From assembly GCF_000022565.1 (NCBI RefSeq), contig NC_012483.1, forward strand, positions 1,736,001 through 1,800,000: a DNA stretch of 64,000 nucleotides, written 5' to 3'. The stretch is from Acidobacterium capsulatum ATCC 51196. GTDB taxonomy: Bacteria > Acidobacteriota > Terriglobia > Terriglobales > Acidobacteriaceae. The notes beneath the pieces were generated by a model. That model was not told where the DNA came from and searched no databases. It saw nothing but the letters and a program-made list of their open reading frames with translations. The position numbers and the translations under genes were made by a program. Below, piece by piece: positions 9,086 to 17,068 of this stretch (within the stretch, counting starts at the first letter, position 1; each line of letters begins with the position of its first letter).

Positions 9086-9795
9086 AAACAAAACAGACAT
9101 CTCCAACGACTTCCCCTTTGCGCCGCGGCGGCGCTTCTGCGATTCGCATTGTGCTGGCGGACGATCACCCGGTGGTCCGGATTGGCGTGCGGAACATGCT
9201 CGCCGGCGAAGAGCAGGTGGAGGTGGTGGGCGAGGCTGGCGACGGCGATGAGGCCATTACCCAGACACTCGAACTGCTGCCGGACATTCTGCTGCTTGAC
9301 CTTGCCATGCCGCGCCTGCCCGGCCTGGAAGCCATGCGCTCCATTATGAGCGGCTCGCCTTCGGTGAAGATCATTCTGCTCACCAGCCAGATCAGCACAC
9401 AGCAGATCATTGAAGCACTGCAGATTGGCGCGCGCGGCATCGTTCTCAAAGACGCGCTGGCCGATCATCTGACTGAGGCCATCTTCTCGGTGGCGTCCGG
9501 CGACTACTGGATCGGCGGCAAGCGCGTCGTCAACCTGGTAGGCGCGCTCCATGACCTCATGCAGAAGGCCGCCACGCCTGAGCGCAAGACCTATGGCCTT
9601 ACTCCCCGCGAAATGGAAGTGGTGGGATGCATCGTCGAAGGCTGCAGCAATCGCGACATCGCCAAGCAGTTCACGCTCAGCGAGGAAACGGTCAAGCGCC
9701 ACCTCTCCAACATTTTTGACAAGACGGGCGTCTCGACGAGGCTGGAACTCGCCATGTTTGCCATTGCCCATCATCTTGTCGATCCCAGCGCCTGA
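9082..9795 (+). CDS. NarL/FixJ-family response regulator
   Basis: A 237-residue transcription factor. It has an N-terminal receiver domain (residues 20-138) with acidic residues Asp27/Asp28, phospho-acceptor Asp73 in DILLLDLAMPRLPG, and the conserved Lys in GIVLKDA. A C-terminal LuxR-type helix-turn-helix follows: LTPREMEVVGCIVEGCSNRDIAK, then LSEETVKRHLSNIFDKTGV. It overlaps the upstream REC-HPt gene by 4 bases. The pair probably works as one phosphorelay, with the HPt histidine as a possible direct donor to Asp73; that link is an inference. Target genes cannot be told from the sequence, though the OmpA-like gene downstream is a candidate. Confidence 0.9.
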   Translation: MKTKQTSPTTSPLRRGGASAIRIVLADDHPVVRIGVRNMLAGEEQVEVVGEAGDGDEAITQTLELLPDILLLDLAMPRLPGLEAMRSIMSGSPSVKIILLTSQISTQQIIEALQIGARGIVLKDALADHLTEAIFSVASGDYWIGGKRVVNLVGALHDLMQKAATPERKTYGLTPREMEVVGCIVEGCSNRDIAKQFTLSEETVKRHLSNIFDKTGVSTRLELAMFAIAHHLVDPSA

Positions 9796-9987
9796 GATTG
9801 GCTCGCTGCGGCTCCGGGCTTACCCATCCGGCGGGAGATCCCCCTTCTCCCCTTCCAATTTCCCCCTATCCGACTGAAAACAGGCACCCTTCCCGGTAGT
9901 TCCGGCATCCATCTTGGATGGGCCGGGTCATGGCATGTAGCCTTATCATGTCCGCAGTTGGATCCGTGAAAGGAACAAAAATCGCAG

Positions 9988-11514
9988 ATGCGAACCCTTT
10001 TGGCAACAGGTCTTCTGGCTTTGGTTTCTACGGTGGCCGCGACGGCGCAATCCGGGCCGGCCATTCCGCTTTATCAGGCAAAACAGGTCACACGCACCAT
10101 TCCGGCAATGAACTATCTCATCCGGCGCTCCGTCAAGGTTCCCATGGAGAATACGACGCTGTTGCCCGGCGCGAGCGGCGAGGCAATTGTGAATGTGCGT
10201 GGCGGCCTCACCTCCATTCACGTAAAGCTCGATGGCCTCGTCCCGGCCTATAGCTTCGGCCCTGAATACCTGACCTACGTACTGTGGGCCATCACCCCCG
10301 ACGGACGTCCCCAAAACCTGACCGAGGTGATCCCTGACCACAAAGGCCGCAGCAACTTCAAGGTGACCACCAGCCTGCAATCCTTTGGCTTGATGGTGAG
10401 CGCCGAACCCTATTTTGCCGTGAACATTCCCAGCGACGTGGTGGTGATGCAAAATGCATCCGCAAATGGTCAGCCGGGAACCACGCAATACTCCGTGCTG
10501 CCGCGCGGCGCTTATGTGCAAAGCGAAGGCAGTCATCTGGTGACTTATCCCATTGGCAGCGGCAACCAGTCTCCGCTTGAGCTTTATGAGGCCCGCAACG
10601 CTGTGCAGATTGCCCGCTCCGCCAAGGCAGGCCTTTACGCTGCCGGAGCTCTGGCCCGCGCCGAGCAAAACCTGAAGCAGGCCCTCGCGCTCGATAACGA
10701 CCACGGTCAGCGCTCCGCTGAAGTCACCTTTGCCCGGGAAGCGGTGCAAGCCGCCGAGGATGCACGTCTCACAGCCGAGCGGCGCGCGCGGGAAGCCTTT
10801 GAGGCTCGCCAACGGCAGAATGCTCTCGAAGCGCAAAAGCAGGCCGCCGCAGCCTCGCTGGCAGCCAAAGAGGCGGCCGCCCAGCAGCAACAGGCCGAGG
10901 CAGAGGCGCAGGCGGCGCAACAGGCCGCGCAGCATGCACAGCAGCAACAGCAAGCCGCCGAGCAGCAGGCCGAGCAAGCCCAGGCACAGGCCGCGGCCGC
11001 CCAGCGGCAGACCGCTGAAATGCGCAACCGGCTGGAGCAGCAGTTGAACGCTGTGCTGGCCACGCGCGAAAGCGCGCGCGGGCTCATCGTGAATATGTCT
11101 GACGTGGTTTTTGCCACGGGCAGTTACCAGATCAAGACCAGCGCGCAGATCAAGCTGGCCCGCATCGCCGGCATTCTGATGACCTACCCCGGCCTGAAGG
11201 TGCAGGTGGAGGGCTACACCGACAATGTGGGCTCGGCAGCCTTCAATCAGAAGCTCTCAAATCAACGCGCGAATGCCGTGATGAAGTTTCTCATCTCGCA
11301 GGGCGTGAAGGCGAACAGCATCTCAGCCAAAGGCTATGGCGAGGCCGACCCGGTGGCCAGCAACAACACCGTTGCCGGACGCGCCAAAAACCGCCGCGTA
11401 CAACTGGTGGTGAGCGGCGCCGCCATCGGAACGAAGCAACAGGCCCCACCGCCTGCGACCCCGCCGCCACCGGCAAACCCCACGGGAGTCTCTAATCCGC
11501 CGCAGCCGTACTGA
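9988..11514 (+). CDS. OmpA-family peptidoglycan-binding protein with Ala/Gln-rich coiled coil
   Basis: A 508-residue exported protein. The signal peptide is residues 1-21 (MRTLLATGLLALVSTVAATA). A beta-rich N-terminal domain of about 170 residues, with no family I recognise, precedes a long Ala/Gln/Glu-rich coiled coil (about residues 205-355). The C-terminus is an OmpA-like domain (about 365-480) with VQVEGYTDNVGS, NQKLSNQRANAVMKFLISQG and the AGRAKNRRVQL loop that binds diaminopimelate in the family. It ends in a Pro-rich tail. This layout fits a periplasmic spacer tethering an envelope complex to the cell wall. A terminator hairpin follows at 11533. Confidence 0.85.
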   Translation: MRTLLATGLLALVSTVAATAQSGPAIPLYQAKQVTRTIPAMNYLIRRSVKVPMENTTLLPGASGEAIVNVRGGLTSIHVKLDGLVPAYSFGPEYLTYVLWAITPDGRPQNLTEVIPDHKGRSNFKVTTSLQSFGLMVSAEPYFAVNIPSDVVVMQNASANGQPGTTQYSVLPRGAYVQSEGSHLVTYPIGSGNQSPLELYEARNAVQIARSAKAGLYAAGALARAEQNLKQALALDNDHGQRSAEVTFAREAVQAAEDARLTAERRAREAFEARQRQNALEAQKQAAAASLAAKEAAAQQQQAEAEAQAAQQAAQHAQQQQQAAEQQAEQAQAQAAAAQRQTAEMRNRLEQQLNAVLATRESARGLIVNMSDVVFATGSYQIKTSAQIKLARIAGILMTYPGLKVQVEGYTDNVGSAAFNQKLSNQRANAVMKFLISQGVKANSISAKGYGEADPVASNNTVAGRAKNRRVQLVVSGAAIGTKQQAPPPATPPPPANPTGVSNPPQPY

Positions 11515-11532
11515 GCGGCGACAACACCTCTT

Positions 11533-11572
11533 TCGGGCCGCAACAGCATTGCTGAGGCGGCCCGATGTTTTT
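11533..11572 (+). terminator. Rho-independent terminator after the OmpA-like gene
   Basis: A 9-bp perfect stem, TCGGGCCGC (11533-11541) with GCGGCCCGA (11557-11565), is followed by TGTTTTTA. It lies 18 bases after the OmpA-like stop codon, in the right orientation to end that transcript. Confidence 0.75.
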
Positions 11573-11672
11573 ATGAGGTCGGGATGAATTCTCCCGGCTT
11601 GATTCCTGCAAAGATTTCGATTCATCCAAAATAGCAGGCAAGTCTCGTTTCACTTCAAGACGAAGGAGCTTT

Positions 11673-12560
11673 ATGCGCATCGCATTTCTGGGATTAGGCA
11701 AGATGGGGGTGGCCATCCTCAAACATCTGCTGCCGGGCAATGAAATCACTGTGTGGAATCGAACCCTGTCCACAGCGGAAGCCCTTCGCAGTGAAGGCGT
11801 AAAGGTCGCCGCAACTCCTCAGGAAGCGGTGAAGGAAGCGGAAGCGGTCTTCAGCATTTTGCTGAACGATGCCGCCGTGGAAGATGTTTTTCTTGAGCAA
11901 GGCGCTCTGAAAGCGATGCCCTCAGGAGCCATCCATGCCTGCCTCAGTACCATCAGCGTCGCCTCATCGCAACGCTTGACAGAAGCTCACCAGCAAGCAG
12001 GCAGGCCTTTCGTCGGCGCGCCGGTTTTTGGGCGTCCGCATGTGGCCGAGGCGGGCAAGCTCTGGAGCGTGCTTGCCGGTGAAGATGCCTCGCTCGCCAA
12101 ACTGCGGCCACTGGTAGAACGCTACAGCCGCGGCGTGACGGTCGTCGGCGAGCAGCCCTGGAGCGCGCACGCCATGAAGGTTGGCGGCAATTTCATGATT
12201 ACGGCCATGATCGCCTCGCTGACCGAGGGATTTGTCTTTGCCGAAGCGAATGGCATCGAACCGGCGACTTATTTGCAGGTGGTGAATCAAGGGCTTTTCC
12301 AATCGCCGTTTGTCGAGATGTATGGCGGACTCATGCTGCATCCGCCGGAGACACCCGGCGGCACCATCGCTCTTGGCGAAAAGGATGCGCGCCTGTTTCT
12401 TGAGGCCGCGCGGGGCGCGCATGTGCCCGCCCCATTGGCACATCAGTTTCATGAGCATCTGAAACAGGCGATGACGGAAGGAATGCAGGATGCGGACTGG
12501 GCGGGCGGCTATTACCAGCTCGCCAAAACGGTTGCGGGCCGCAAGCGTGGAAACAACTAA
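11673..12560 (+). CDS. NAD(P)-dependent beta-hydroxyacid dehydrogenase-like oxidoreductase
   Basis: A 295-residue protein of the 6-phosphogluconate/3-hydroxyisobutyrate dehydrogenase superfamily. The N-terminus carries the Rossmann dinucleotide motif FLGLGKMG (residues 4-11). The conserved substrate-binding segment and catalytic lysine are in HAMKVGGNFMI (about residues 167-177). The C-terminal all-helical domain is present and the length is normal. Family members reduce small beta-hydroxy acids, tartronate or glyoxylate semialdehyde, or imines; the substrate here cannot be told. The ATG has a good site (AAGGAG, about 6 bases upstream). It is followed 23 bases later by a short-chain dehydrogenase on the same strand. 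Confidence 0.85.
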   Translation: MRIAFLGLGKMGVAILKHLLPGNEITVWNRTLSTAEALRSEGVKVAATPQEAVKEAEAVFSILLNDAAVEDVFLEQGALKAMPSGAIHACLSTISVASSQRLTEAHQQAGRPFVGAPVFGRPHVAEAGKLWSVLAGEDASLAKLRPLVERYSRGVTVVGEQPWSAHAMKVGGNFMITAMIASLTEGFVFAEANGIEPATYLQVVNQGLFQSPFVEMYGGLMLHPPETPGGTIALGEKDARLFLEAARGAHVPAPLAHQFHEHLKQAMTEGMQDADWAGGYYQLAKTVAGRKRGNN

Positions 12561-12583
12561 GTGCCCCCAGGAACTAAGCTAGG

Positions 12584-13363
12584 ATGAATGCCATGAACAA
12601 ATTGCAAGACACTGTCGTCTTCATTACCGGCGCCAGCGCTGGCATTGGTGAGGCCTGCGCGCACGCCTTCGCGGCCGAGGGTGCGCGGCTTCTGCTGGCC
12701 GCACGCCGCATGGAACGCCTCAAGGAAATGGAGCCGAAGCTCCGCGAGGCCGGTGCGGCCGATGTGCGCACCATCGAGCTGGACGTGCGTCATTCCGATG
12801 CAGTCGGAGCGGCCATCGGTGCGCTGCCTGAGCCATGGAGCAATATCGGCGTCCTGGTCAACAATGCCGGCCTGAGCCGCGGTCTCGACAAGCTTTACAC
12901 CGGCAAGCTGCAGGACTGGGAAGAGATGATCGACACCAACATCAAGGGCGTGCTCTATGTTACGCGCTGTGTGACGCCCGGCATGGTGGCGCGCGGACGA
13001 GGCCACATCATTAACCTCGGCTCAACTGCCGGCGAAATGACCTACCCGAACGGCGCGGTCTACTGCGCGACCAAGGCGGCCCTTAAATCCATCAATGACG
13101 GCCTGCGCATGGACCTGCTTGGCACTCCGGTGCGCGTGACCAGTGTGGATCCGGGCATGGTCGAGACCGAGTTCAGCGAAGTGCGCTTTCGTGGCGACAA
13201 GGAGCGCGCGGGCAAGGTGTACCAGGGGCTCACGCCGCTCACCGCGGCCGATGTGGCGGATGCGATTGTGTGGGCGGCCACCCGGCCGGCCCACGTGAAC
13301 GTGGCACACGTGCTGCTGACCTCCATTCACCAGGCCAATTCCCTGCTCTTTCACCGGGAGTAA
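12584..13363 (+). CDS. Short-chain dehydrogenase (YdfG-like 3-hydroxy acid dehydrogenase type)
   Basis: A 259-residue classical SDR with nucleotide-binding motif TGASAGIGEA (about residues 13-22), the NNAG structural motif, the active-site Ser in LGSTAG, and the YCATK catalytic pair (about residues 155-159). The overall pattern, including PGMVETEF after the active site, is that of YdfG-type NADP-dependent 3-hydroxy acid or serine dehydrogenases. It probably reduces a small aldehyde or keto acid in the cytosol. It follows the beta-hydroxyacid dehydrogenase closely and the two may be cotranscribed. ATG 12593 in the same frame is an alternative start. Confidence 0.85.
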   Translation: MNAMNKLQDTVVFITGASAGIGEACAHAFAAEGARLLLAARRMERLKEMEPKLREAGAADVRTIELDVRHSDAVGAAIGALPEPWSNIGVLVNNAGLSRGLDKLYTGKLQDWEEMIDTNIKGVLYVTRCVTPGMVARGRGHIINLGSTAGEMTYPNGAVYCATKAALKSINDGLRMDLLGTPVRVTSVDPGMVETEFSEVRFRGDKERAGKVYQGLTPLTAADVADAIVWAATRPAHVNVAHVLLTSIHQANSLLFHRE

Positions 13364-13385
13364 AACGGCGATGGGCGCGCGGACC

Positions 13386-13610
13386 TCAGTCGAGCGTTTT
13401 GAGCTGATCTTCGATCTGCTGCAACGCCGCCTCGAGCGCCGCGCGCCGGTCAGCATGCGAGGTGCGCTGGTTGAGAATGTACTCCCGCTGCATCTCCAGA
13501 TCGCGCCGCTTGCGTTCGCGTGCCGGGTCTTTGACCGCAGGCTTCACGGGGCTGACCGCCTGCTCCGCCATCTGCTCTTCCACCGATTTGCTTTCCCATC
13601 CTCGTGCCAT
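13386..13610 (-). CDS. Small charged helical protein, conserved-hypothetical type
   Basis: A 74-residue protein with no transmembrane segment, rich in Glu/Arg/Gln/Ala and predicted by eye to be almost wholly helical (ARERKRRDLEMQREYILNQR, then RRAALEAALQQIEDQLKTL). GGAG sits just before its ATG. It lies antiparallel between two plus-strand oxidoreductase genes and does not overlap them, which favours a real gene. I do not recognise a named family. A role in protein-protein contact through a coiled coil is all that can be proposed. Confidence 0.6.
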   Translation of the reverse strand: MARGWESKSVEEQMAEQAVSPVKPAVKDPARERKRRDLEMQREYILNQRTSHADRRAALEAALQQIEDQLKTLD

Positions 13611-13677
13611 GACTCCATGCTACGCCGCACGGCACTTTTCTGGTAACCAGCTTCGTTACGAATAAGGAGAACCCCTC

Positions 13678-14691
13678 ATGCAAGCCTGGACAATCCCCGC
13701 TTTTGGCATTGAGAATCTGGCACTCACAGACCACCGCACGCCGCAGCCAGGGCCCGGACAGGTTCTGGTGGAAGTGAAGGCGGCCTCATTGAACTACCGT
13801 GACCTCATGGTCACGCTTGGCCTTTACAACCCGAAGATGCATTTGCCGCGCATTCCCGCATCCGACGGAGCCGGTATTGTTGCCGCCGTGGGCGAAGGCG
13901 TCACCCGCGTGCAGCCGGGGGATCGCGTCTGCGGCATCTTCATGCAGAACTGGCTCGACGGCCGTCCCACTCCAGAAAAAGTGCGCGGCGCGCTCGGCGG
14001 CGACATCGACGGCATGCTCGCCACCCATGTGCTGCTCAACGCCGAGGGCGTTGTCCATTTCCCCGAGTATCTCTCATTTGAAGAGGCCGCCACCCTGCCC
14101 TGCGCCGCGCTGACGGCCTGGAACGCACTGGTGACGGCAGGCCATCTCACGGCCGGAGAAACTGTGCTGATTCAGGGTACGGGCGGCGTCTCCATTTTTG
14201 CGCTGCAATTGGCTAAGGCCATGGGAGCGCGGGTGATCGGCACCTCCGGCAGCGATGAGAAGCTGGCCCGCGCCCAAACGCTGGGGCTCGATGCGGGCGT
14301 CAACTATCGAACCACGCCGGACTGGGCGAAATGGGTTCTGGAACAGACCGGCGGCCTGGGGGCCGATGTGGTGGTGGAAGTGGGCGGTGCGGGCACCTTT
14401 GCACAATCGCTGACGGCTGTGCGCATGGGCGGCACAGTCGCGCAGATTGGCGTCCTCAGCCAGTCGAAGGAACCCGTGCATATTCCGGCCATCCTGCACA
14501 AGCAGGTTCATTTGCAGGGCATTTACGTGGGCTCGCGCGCGAATTTTGAGGCCATGAATCGCGCGCTCGCGCAGAATCACATTCGTCCTGTGGTCGACAA
14601 AGTCTTTGGTTTCCGCGAACTTCCCGACGCTCTGCGGCGCATGCAGGCCGGCGAGCACTTCGGCAAGATCGTCCTACAGACCACGGACTAA
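13678..14691 (+). CDS. Zinc-independent quinone oxidoreductase-like alcohol dehydrogenase (MDR family)
   Basis: A 337-residue medium-chain dehydrogenase/reductase. It has the N-terminal GroES-like domain (NYRDLMVTLGLY, IPASDGAGIVAAVGEGV) and a Rossmann NAD(P) domain with GTGGVSIFALQLAKAMGA near residue 165. The catalytic GHE zinc motif of true alcohol dehydrogenases is missing, and the equivalent region reads SDGAG, as in quinone oxidoreductases and YhdH/acryloyl-CoA reductase-like proteins. It probably reduces an enone or quinone with NADPH. The start has AAGGAG about 9 bases upstream. Confidence 0.85.
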   Translation: MQAWTIPAFGIENLALTDHRTPQPGPGQVLVEVKAASLNYRDLMVTLGLYNPKMHLPRIPASDGAGIVAAVGEGVTRVQPGDRVCGIFMQNWLDGRPTPEKVRGALGGDIDGMLATHVLLNAEGVVHFPEYLSFEEAATLPCAALTAWNALVTAGHLTAGETVLIQGTGGVSIFALQLAKAMGARVIGTSGSDEKLARAQTLGLDAGVNYRTTPDWAKWVLEQTGGLGADVVVEVGGAGTFAQSLTAVRMGGTVAQIGVLSQSKEPVHIPAILHKQVHLQGIYVGSRANFEAMNRALAQNHIRPVVDKVFGFRELPDALRRMQAGEHFGKIVLQTTD

Positions 14692-14784
14692 GCCCCGTGA
14701 GCGACTTTATGAGCCCGGCCAGCATCTTATATCTGCAACAGTGCCCTCGGATATTTCGAGGGCGCGCAGAAAGTGAGGCTGGGC

Positions 14785-15060
14785 ATGCAATTTCTGGCAG
14801 ACGTCCTGGCAAAGATCGTAAGCTTCTTTTTTGGATGCCATCATGAGCGTCTGACCCGCATGTTTACACTCGAGCAGGAGACCTACAAGGTCTGCCTGGA
14901 CTGCGGCTCCCACATTTATTACTCCCTCGAAACCCTGCGGCCCTTGAGCCCTCGCGAGTTGCGGCGCATGCGTGCTGCCCATGCCGGTGAGGTACGCGTG
15001 ATGCCGGCCTCTGCCGGCTCGCCTTCCATGCTTTCGTCCTCAGAAAATCATGCGGCATAA
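14785..15060 (+). CDS. Small Cys/His protein with a zinc-ribbon-like C-x2-C
   Basis: About 92 residues. It begins with a hydrophobic helix (FLADVLAKIVSFFFG), then Cys18-His19-His20, then FTLEQETYKVCLDCGSHIYYSLE with the CLDC pair at residues 37-40. The order CHH...C-x2-C suggests a small metal-binding fold. A Ser/Ala-rich tail looks disordered. ATG 14785 (GTGAGG upstream) is preferred to GTG 14773. I do not know a named family; the compact conserved-looking core and its position between genes support it being real. It ends just before the palindromic element. Confidence 0.55.
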   Translation: MQFLADVLAKIVSFFFGCHHERLTRMFTLEQETYKVCLDCGSHIYYSLETLRPLSPRELRRMRAAHAGEVRVMPASAGSPSMLSSSENHAA

Positions 15061-15122
15061 TCCGCTCTTGATCCCGGCAATTTTGGTTTGACCGTTACGA
15101 CGCCCCTAAGGCCGCCCGTATC

Positions 15123-15235
15123 GAGCATTTTCCCTGTAGATGTATCGCGAAGTGATCATGCCGATGCAGCTTTTCCGTCAAGAAAAGCTGCACCGTATTG
15201 CATTTAGAATCCCTACAGGAACAGGGAAAATGCTC
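15123..15235. repeat. 113-bp palindromic element with 15-bp terminal inverted repeats (MITE-like)
   Basis: The ends are perfect 15-bp inverted repeats: GAGCATTTTCCCTGT (15123-15137) and ACAGGGAAAATGCTC (15221-15235). Inside is a second perfect hairpin with an 11-bp stem, TGCAGCTTTTC (15165-15175) with GAAAAGCTGCA (15182-15192), and a 6-base loop. Nested symmetry, lack of coding capacity and small size fit a miniature inverted-repeat transposable element or large REP element. No target-site duplication is clear. The right end lies directly against the start of the ABC ATPase gene, so it may supply or replace part of that gene's leader. Only one copy is seen in this window. Confidence 0.6.
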
Positions 15236-15239
15236 TAAT

Positions 15240-16223
15240 GTGTCGAAACCTTTTTCCGGCAGGTCACGATTGATCGTCTCGATAGAAGCGCTCAGCAAGA
15301 TCTATGAGGACAAGCAACAGCGAGTGACGGCAGTCAATGGTGTCGATCTCTCGGTAAAAGAAGGCGAGCTATTCGGGCTGCTCGGGCCCAATGGCGCTGG
15401 CAAGACCACGACCATTGGCATCTGCACCACGCGCATTCTACCAACCAGCGGTACCGTCAATATTGCGGGGGTAAACGTTGTCGAGCAGCCCGCTCTGGCG
15501 CGGCGCAGCATTGGCGTGGTGCCGCAATACAACACCCTCGATCGCTCGCTGACGATCTACGAAAATCTCTACTACCACTGCCTCTACTTTGGCTTCTCTG
15601 CCCGGCAGGCACGCGAACGCGCAGAAACGCTGCTGAAGCAGTTTCTGCTCTTTGAACGGCGCAAAGCCTTCCCCGTGCAGCTTTCCGGCGGCCTGCAGCA
15701 GCGCATTCAAATTGCACGCGCCATTGCGCACCGGCCCGCCGTGCTGTTTCTGGATGAGCCAAGCGCGGGGCTCGATCCGCAGAGCCGCATCGCCATGTGG
15801 GATGCCGTGCGCGCGCTGCGGCAGGAGGGCATCACAGTCGTGCTCACCACGCACTACATGGAAGAGGCGGATGAACTGTGCGAGCGCGTGGCCATCATTG
15901 ATCACGGCAAGCTGCTCGCACTCGACACTCCGCAGATGCTCAAGCGCACGCTGGGCGCGGACCGCATTTTAGATCTGAAACTGTTACAAACTGAGCTTAG
16001 ATCGCTCCAGCAACAACTGGAGCAGTTGACCGGCGTGAACTGCGTGGAGGCGACACCCGAGGGATTGCGGCTCTTCATGCAGGGCTCCGGCGAAGCCTCC
16101 GGGGAGCATCTGCCGCAAATTGTGCAGATGGCGCAGCCTTATGGCGTTCGCGACATTGCCATCAGCGAGCCATCGCTGGAGACCGTTTTCATTCGCCTGA
16201 CGGGGAGGGACCTGCGTGAGTAG
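15240..16223 (+). CDS. ABC transporter ATP-binding protein (DrrA/NodI type)
   Basis: About 327 residues. It has Walker A LGPNGAGKTTT, the Q-loop region VPQYNTLD, signature LSGGLQQRIQIARA, Walker B VLFLDEPSAGLDP and switch His in LTTHYMEEADELC. The C-terminal extension of about 90 residues is typical of DrrA/NodI/CcmA-like exporters with an ABC-2 permease. Proposed start: GTG 15240, immediately after the palindromic element; TTG 15270 is an alternative, since the conserved domain begins at about 15273. It overlaps the permease gene by 8 bases. Together they form a two-component exporter for an unknown drug, lipid or polysaccharide. Confidence 0.88.
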   Translation: MSKPFSGRSRLIVSIEALSKIYEDKQQRVTAVNGVDLSVKEGELFGLLGPNGAGKTTTIGICTTRILPTSGTVNIAGVNVVEQPALARRSIGVVPQYNTLDRSLTIYENLYYHCLYFGFSARQARERAETLLKQFLLFERRKAFPVQLSGGLQQRIQIARAIAHRPAVLFLDEPSAGLDPQSRIAMWDAVRALRQEGITVVLTTHYMEEADELCERVAIIDHGKLLALDTPQMLKRTLGADRILDLKLLQTELRSLQQQLEQLTGVNCVEATPEGLRLFMQGSGEASGEHLPQIVQMAQPYGVRDIAISEPSLETVFIRLTGRDLRE

Positions 16224-17019
16224 CGAACATCGTGTTTCCTTTACCACGGCTTTTCTGGGGCTGGTGCGCCGCGATTTGCGCGTGCTGAGCCGTGAGCTGG
16301 GCGCGTTCATGGTGCGAGTGGTGATGCAGCCGCTGCTGTTTTTCTTTGTCTTCACCTATCTCTTTCCCAAGATCGGCCAATCGAGCGCGATGGGAGGTGC
16401 GGGCTTTGCCACGGTTCTGCTGCCCGGCCTCATGGCGGTCGCCATCATGTTCAGCGGCATTGCCGGCGTGGCGCTGCCACTCTCCACTGAGTTTGGAGTA
16501 ACGCGCGAGATCGATGATCGTGTGATGTGCCCGCTGCCGGTCAGTGCTGTTGCCATTGAGAAGGTCTGCTTCAGCGCCATCCAGAGCATTCTGGCCGCGC
16601 TGCTGGTACTTCCGCTGGCATACCTGATTCCTGCCTCGCCGGTGAAGGTACACATTGAGAACTGGTTCATGCTGGCGGCCATACTACTACTTTCGAGCCT
16701 CGTCTCGGGCGCGATGGGGCTCACTATCGGCGCCAACGTCAAACCGCAACAGATCGGCTTGATCTTCTCGATTGTCGTGGTGCCCATCACATTTCTGGGC
16801 TGCGTCTACTACCCCTGGGCGCTGCTGGCCAAGGTGCGCTGGCTGCAGATTGCCGTGCTGTTCAATCCCATTGTTTATATGAGCGAAGGGCTGCGCGCCG
16901 CGCTCACGCCCAATGTGCCTCACATGAGTTACGCTGCGATTGTGGGCGCATTGCTGCTTTCGCTGGCTGCGCTGGGCTACTTTGGCGTGCGCGGATTTCT
17001 GCGGCGGGTGATTTCATAA
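16216..17019 (+). CDS. ABC-2 type transporter permease
   Basis: A 267-residue integral membrane protein with six hydrophobic segments and a short amphipathic N-terminus before TM1 (RDLRVLSRELGAFMVRVVMQPLLFFFVF). The LPGLMAVAIMFSG and IVVVPITFLGCVYYPW segments are typical of ABC-2/DrrB-NodJ permeases. It starts with GTG and overlaps the ATPase reading frame by 8 bases, so it is translationally coupled and acts as its membrane partner. The gene for a lipoprotein peptidase follows about 50 bases later and could share the transcript. Confidence 0.88.
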   Translation: MSSEHRVSFTTAFLGLVRRDLRVLSRELGAFMVRVVMQPLLFFFVFTYLFPKIGQSSAMGGAGFATVLLPGLMAVAIMFSGIAGVALPLSTEFGVTREIDDRVMCPLPVSAVAIEKVCFSAIQSILAALLVLPLAYLIPASPVKVHIENWFMLAAILLLSSLVSGAMGLTIGANVKPQQIGLIFSIVVVPITFLGCVYYPWALLAKVRWLQIAVLFNPIVYMSEGLRAALTPNVPHMSYAAIVGALLLSLAALGYFGVRGFLRRVIS

Positions 17020-17068
17020 ATTGCCCGCTCGCCGCTGCCGCTTGCAGCCGTTGAGGAAGCGGTTTCCA

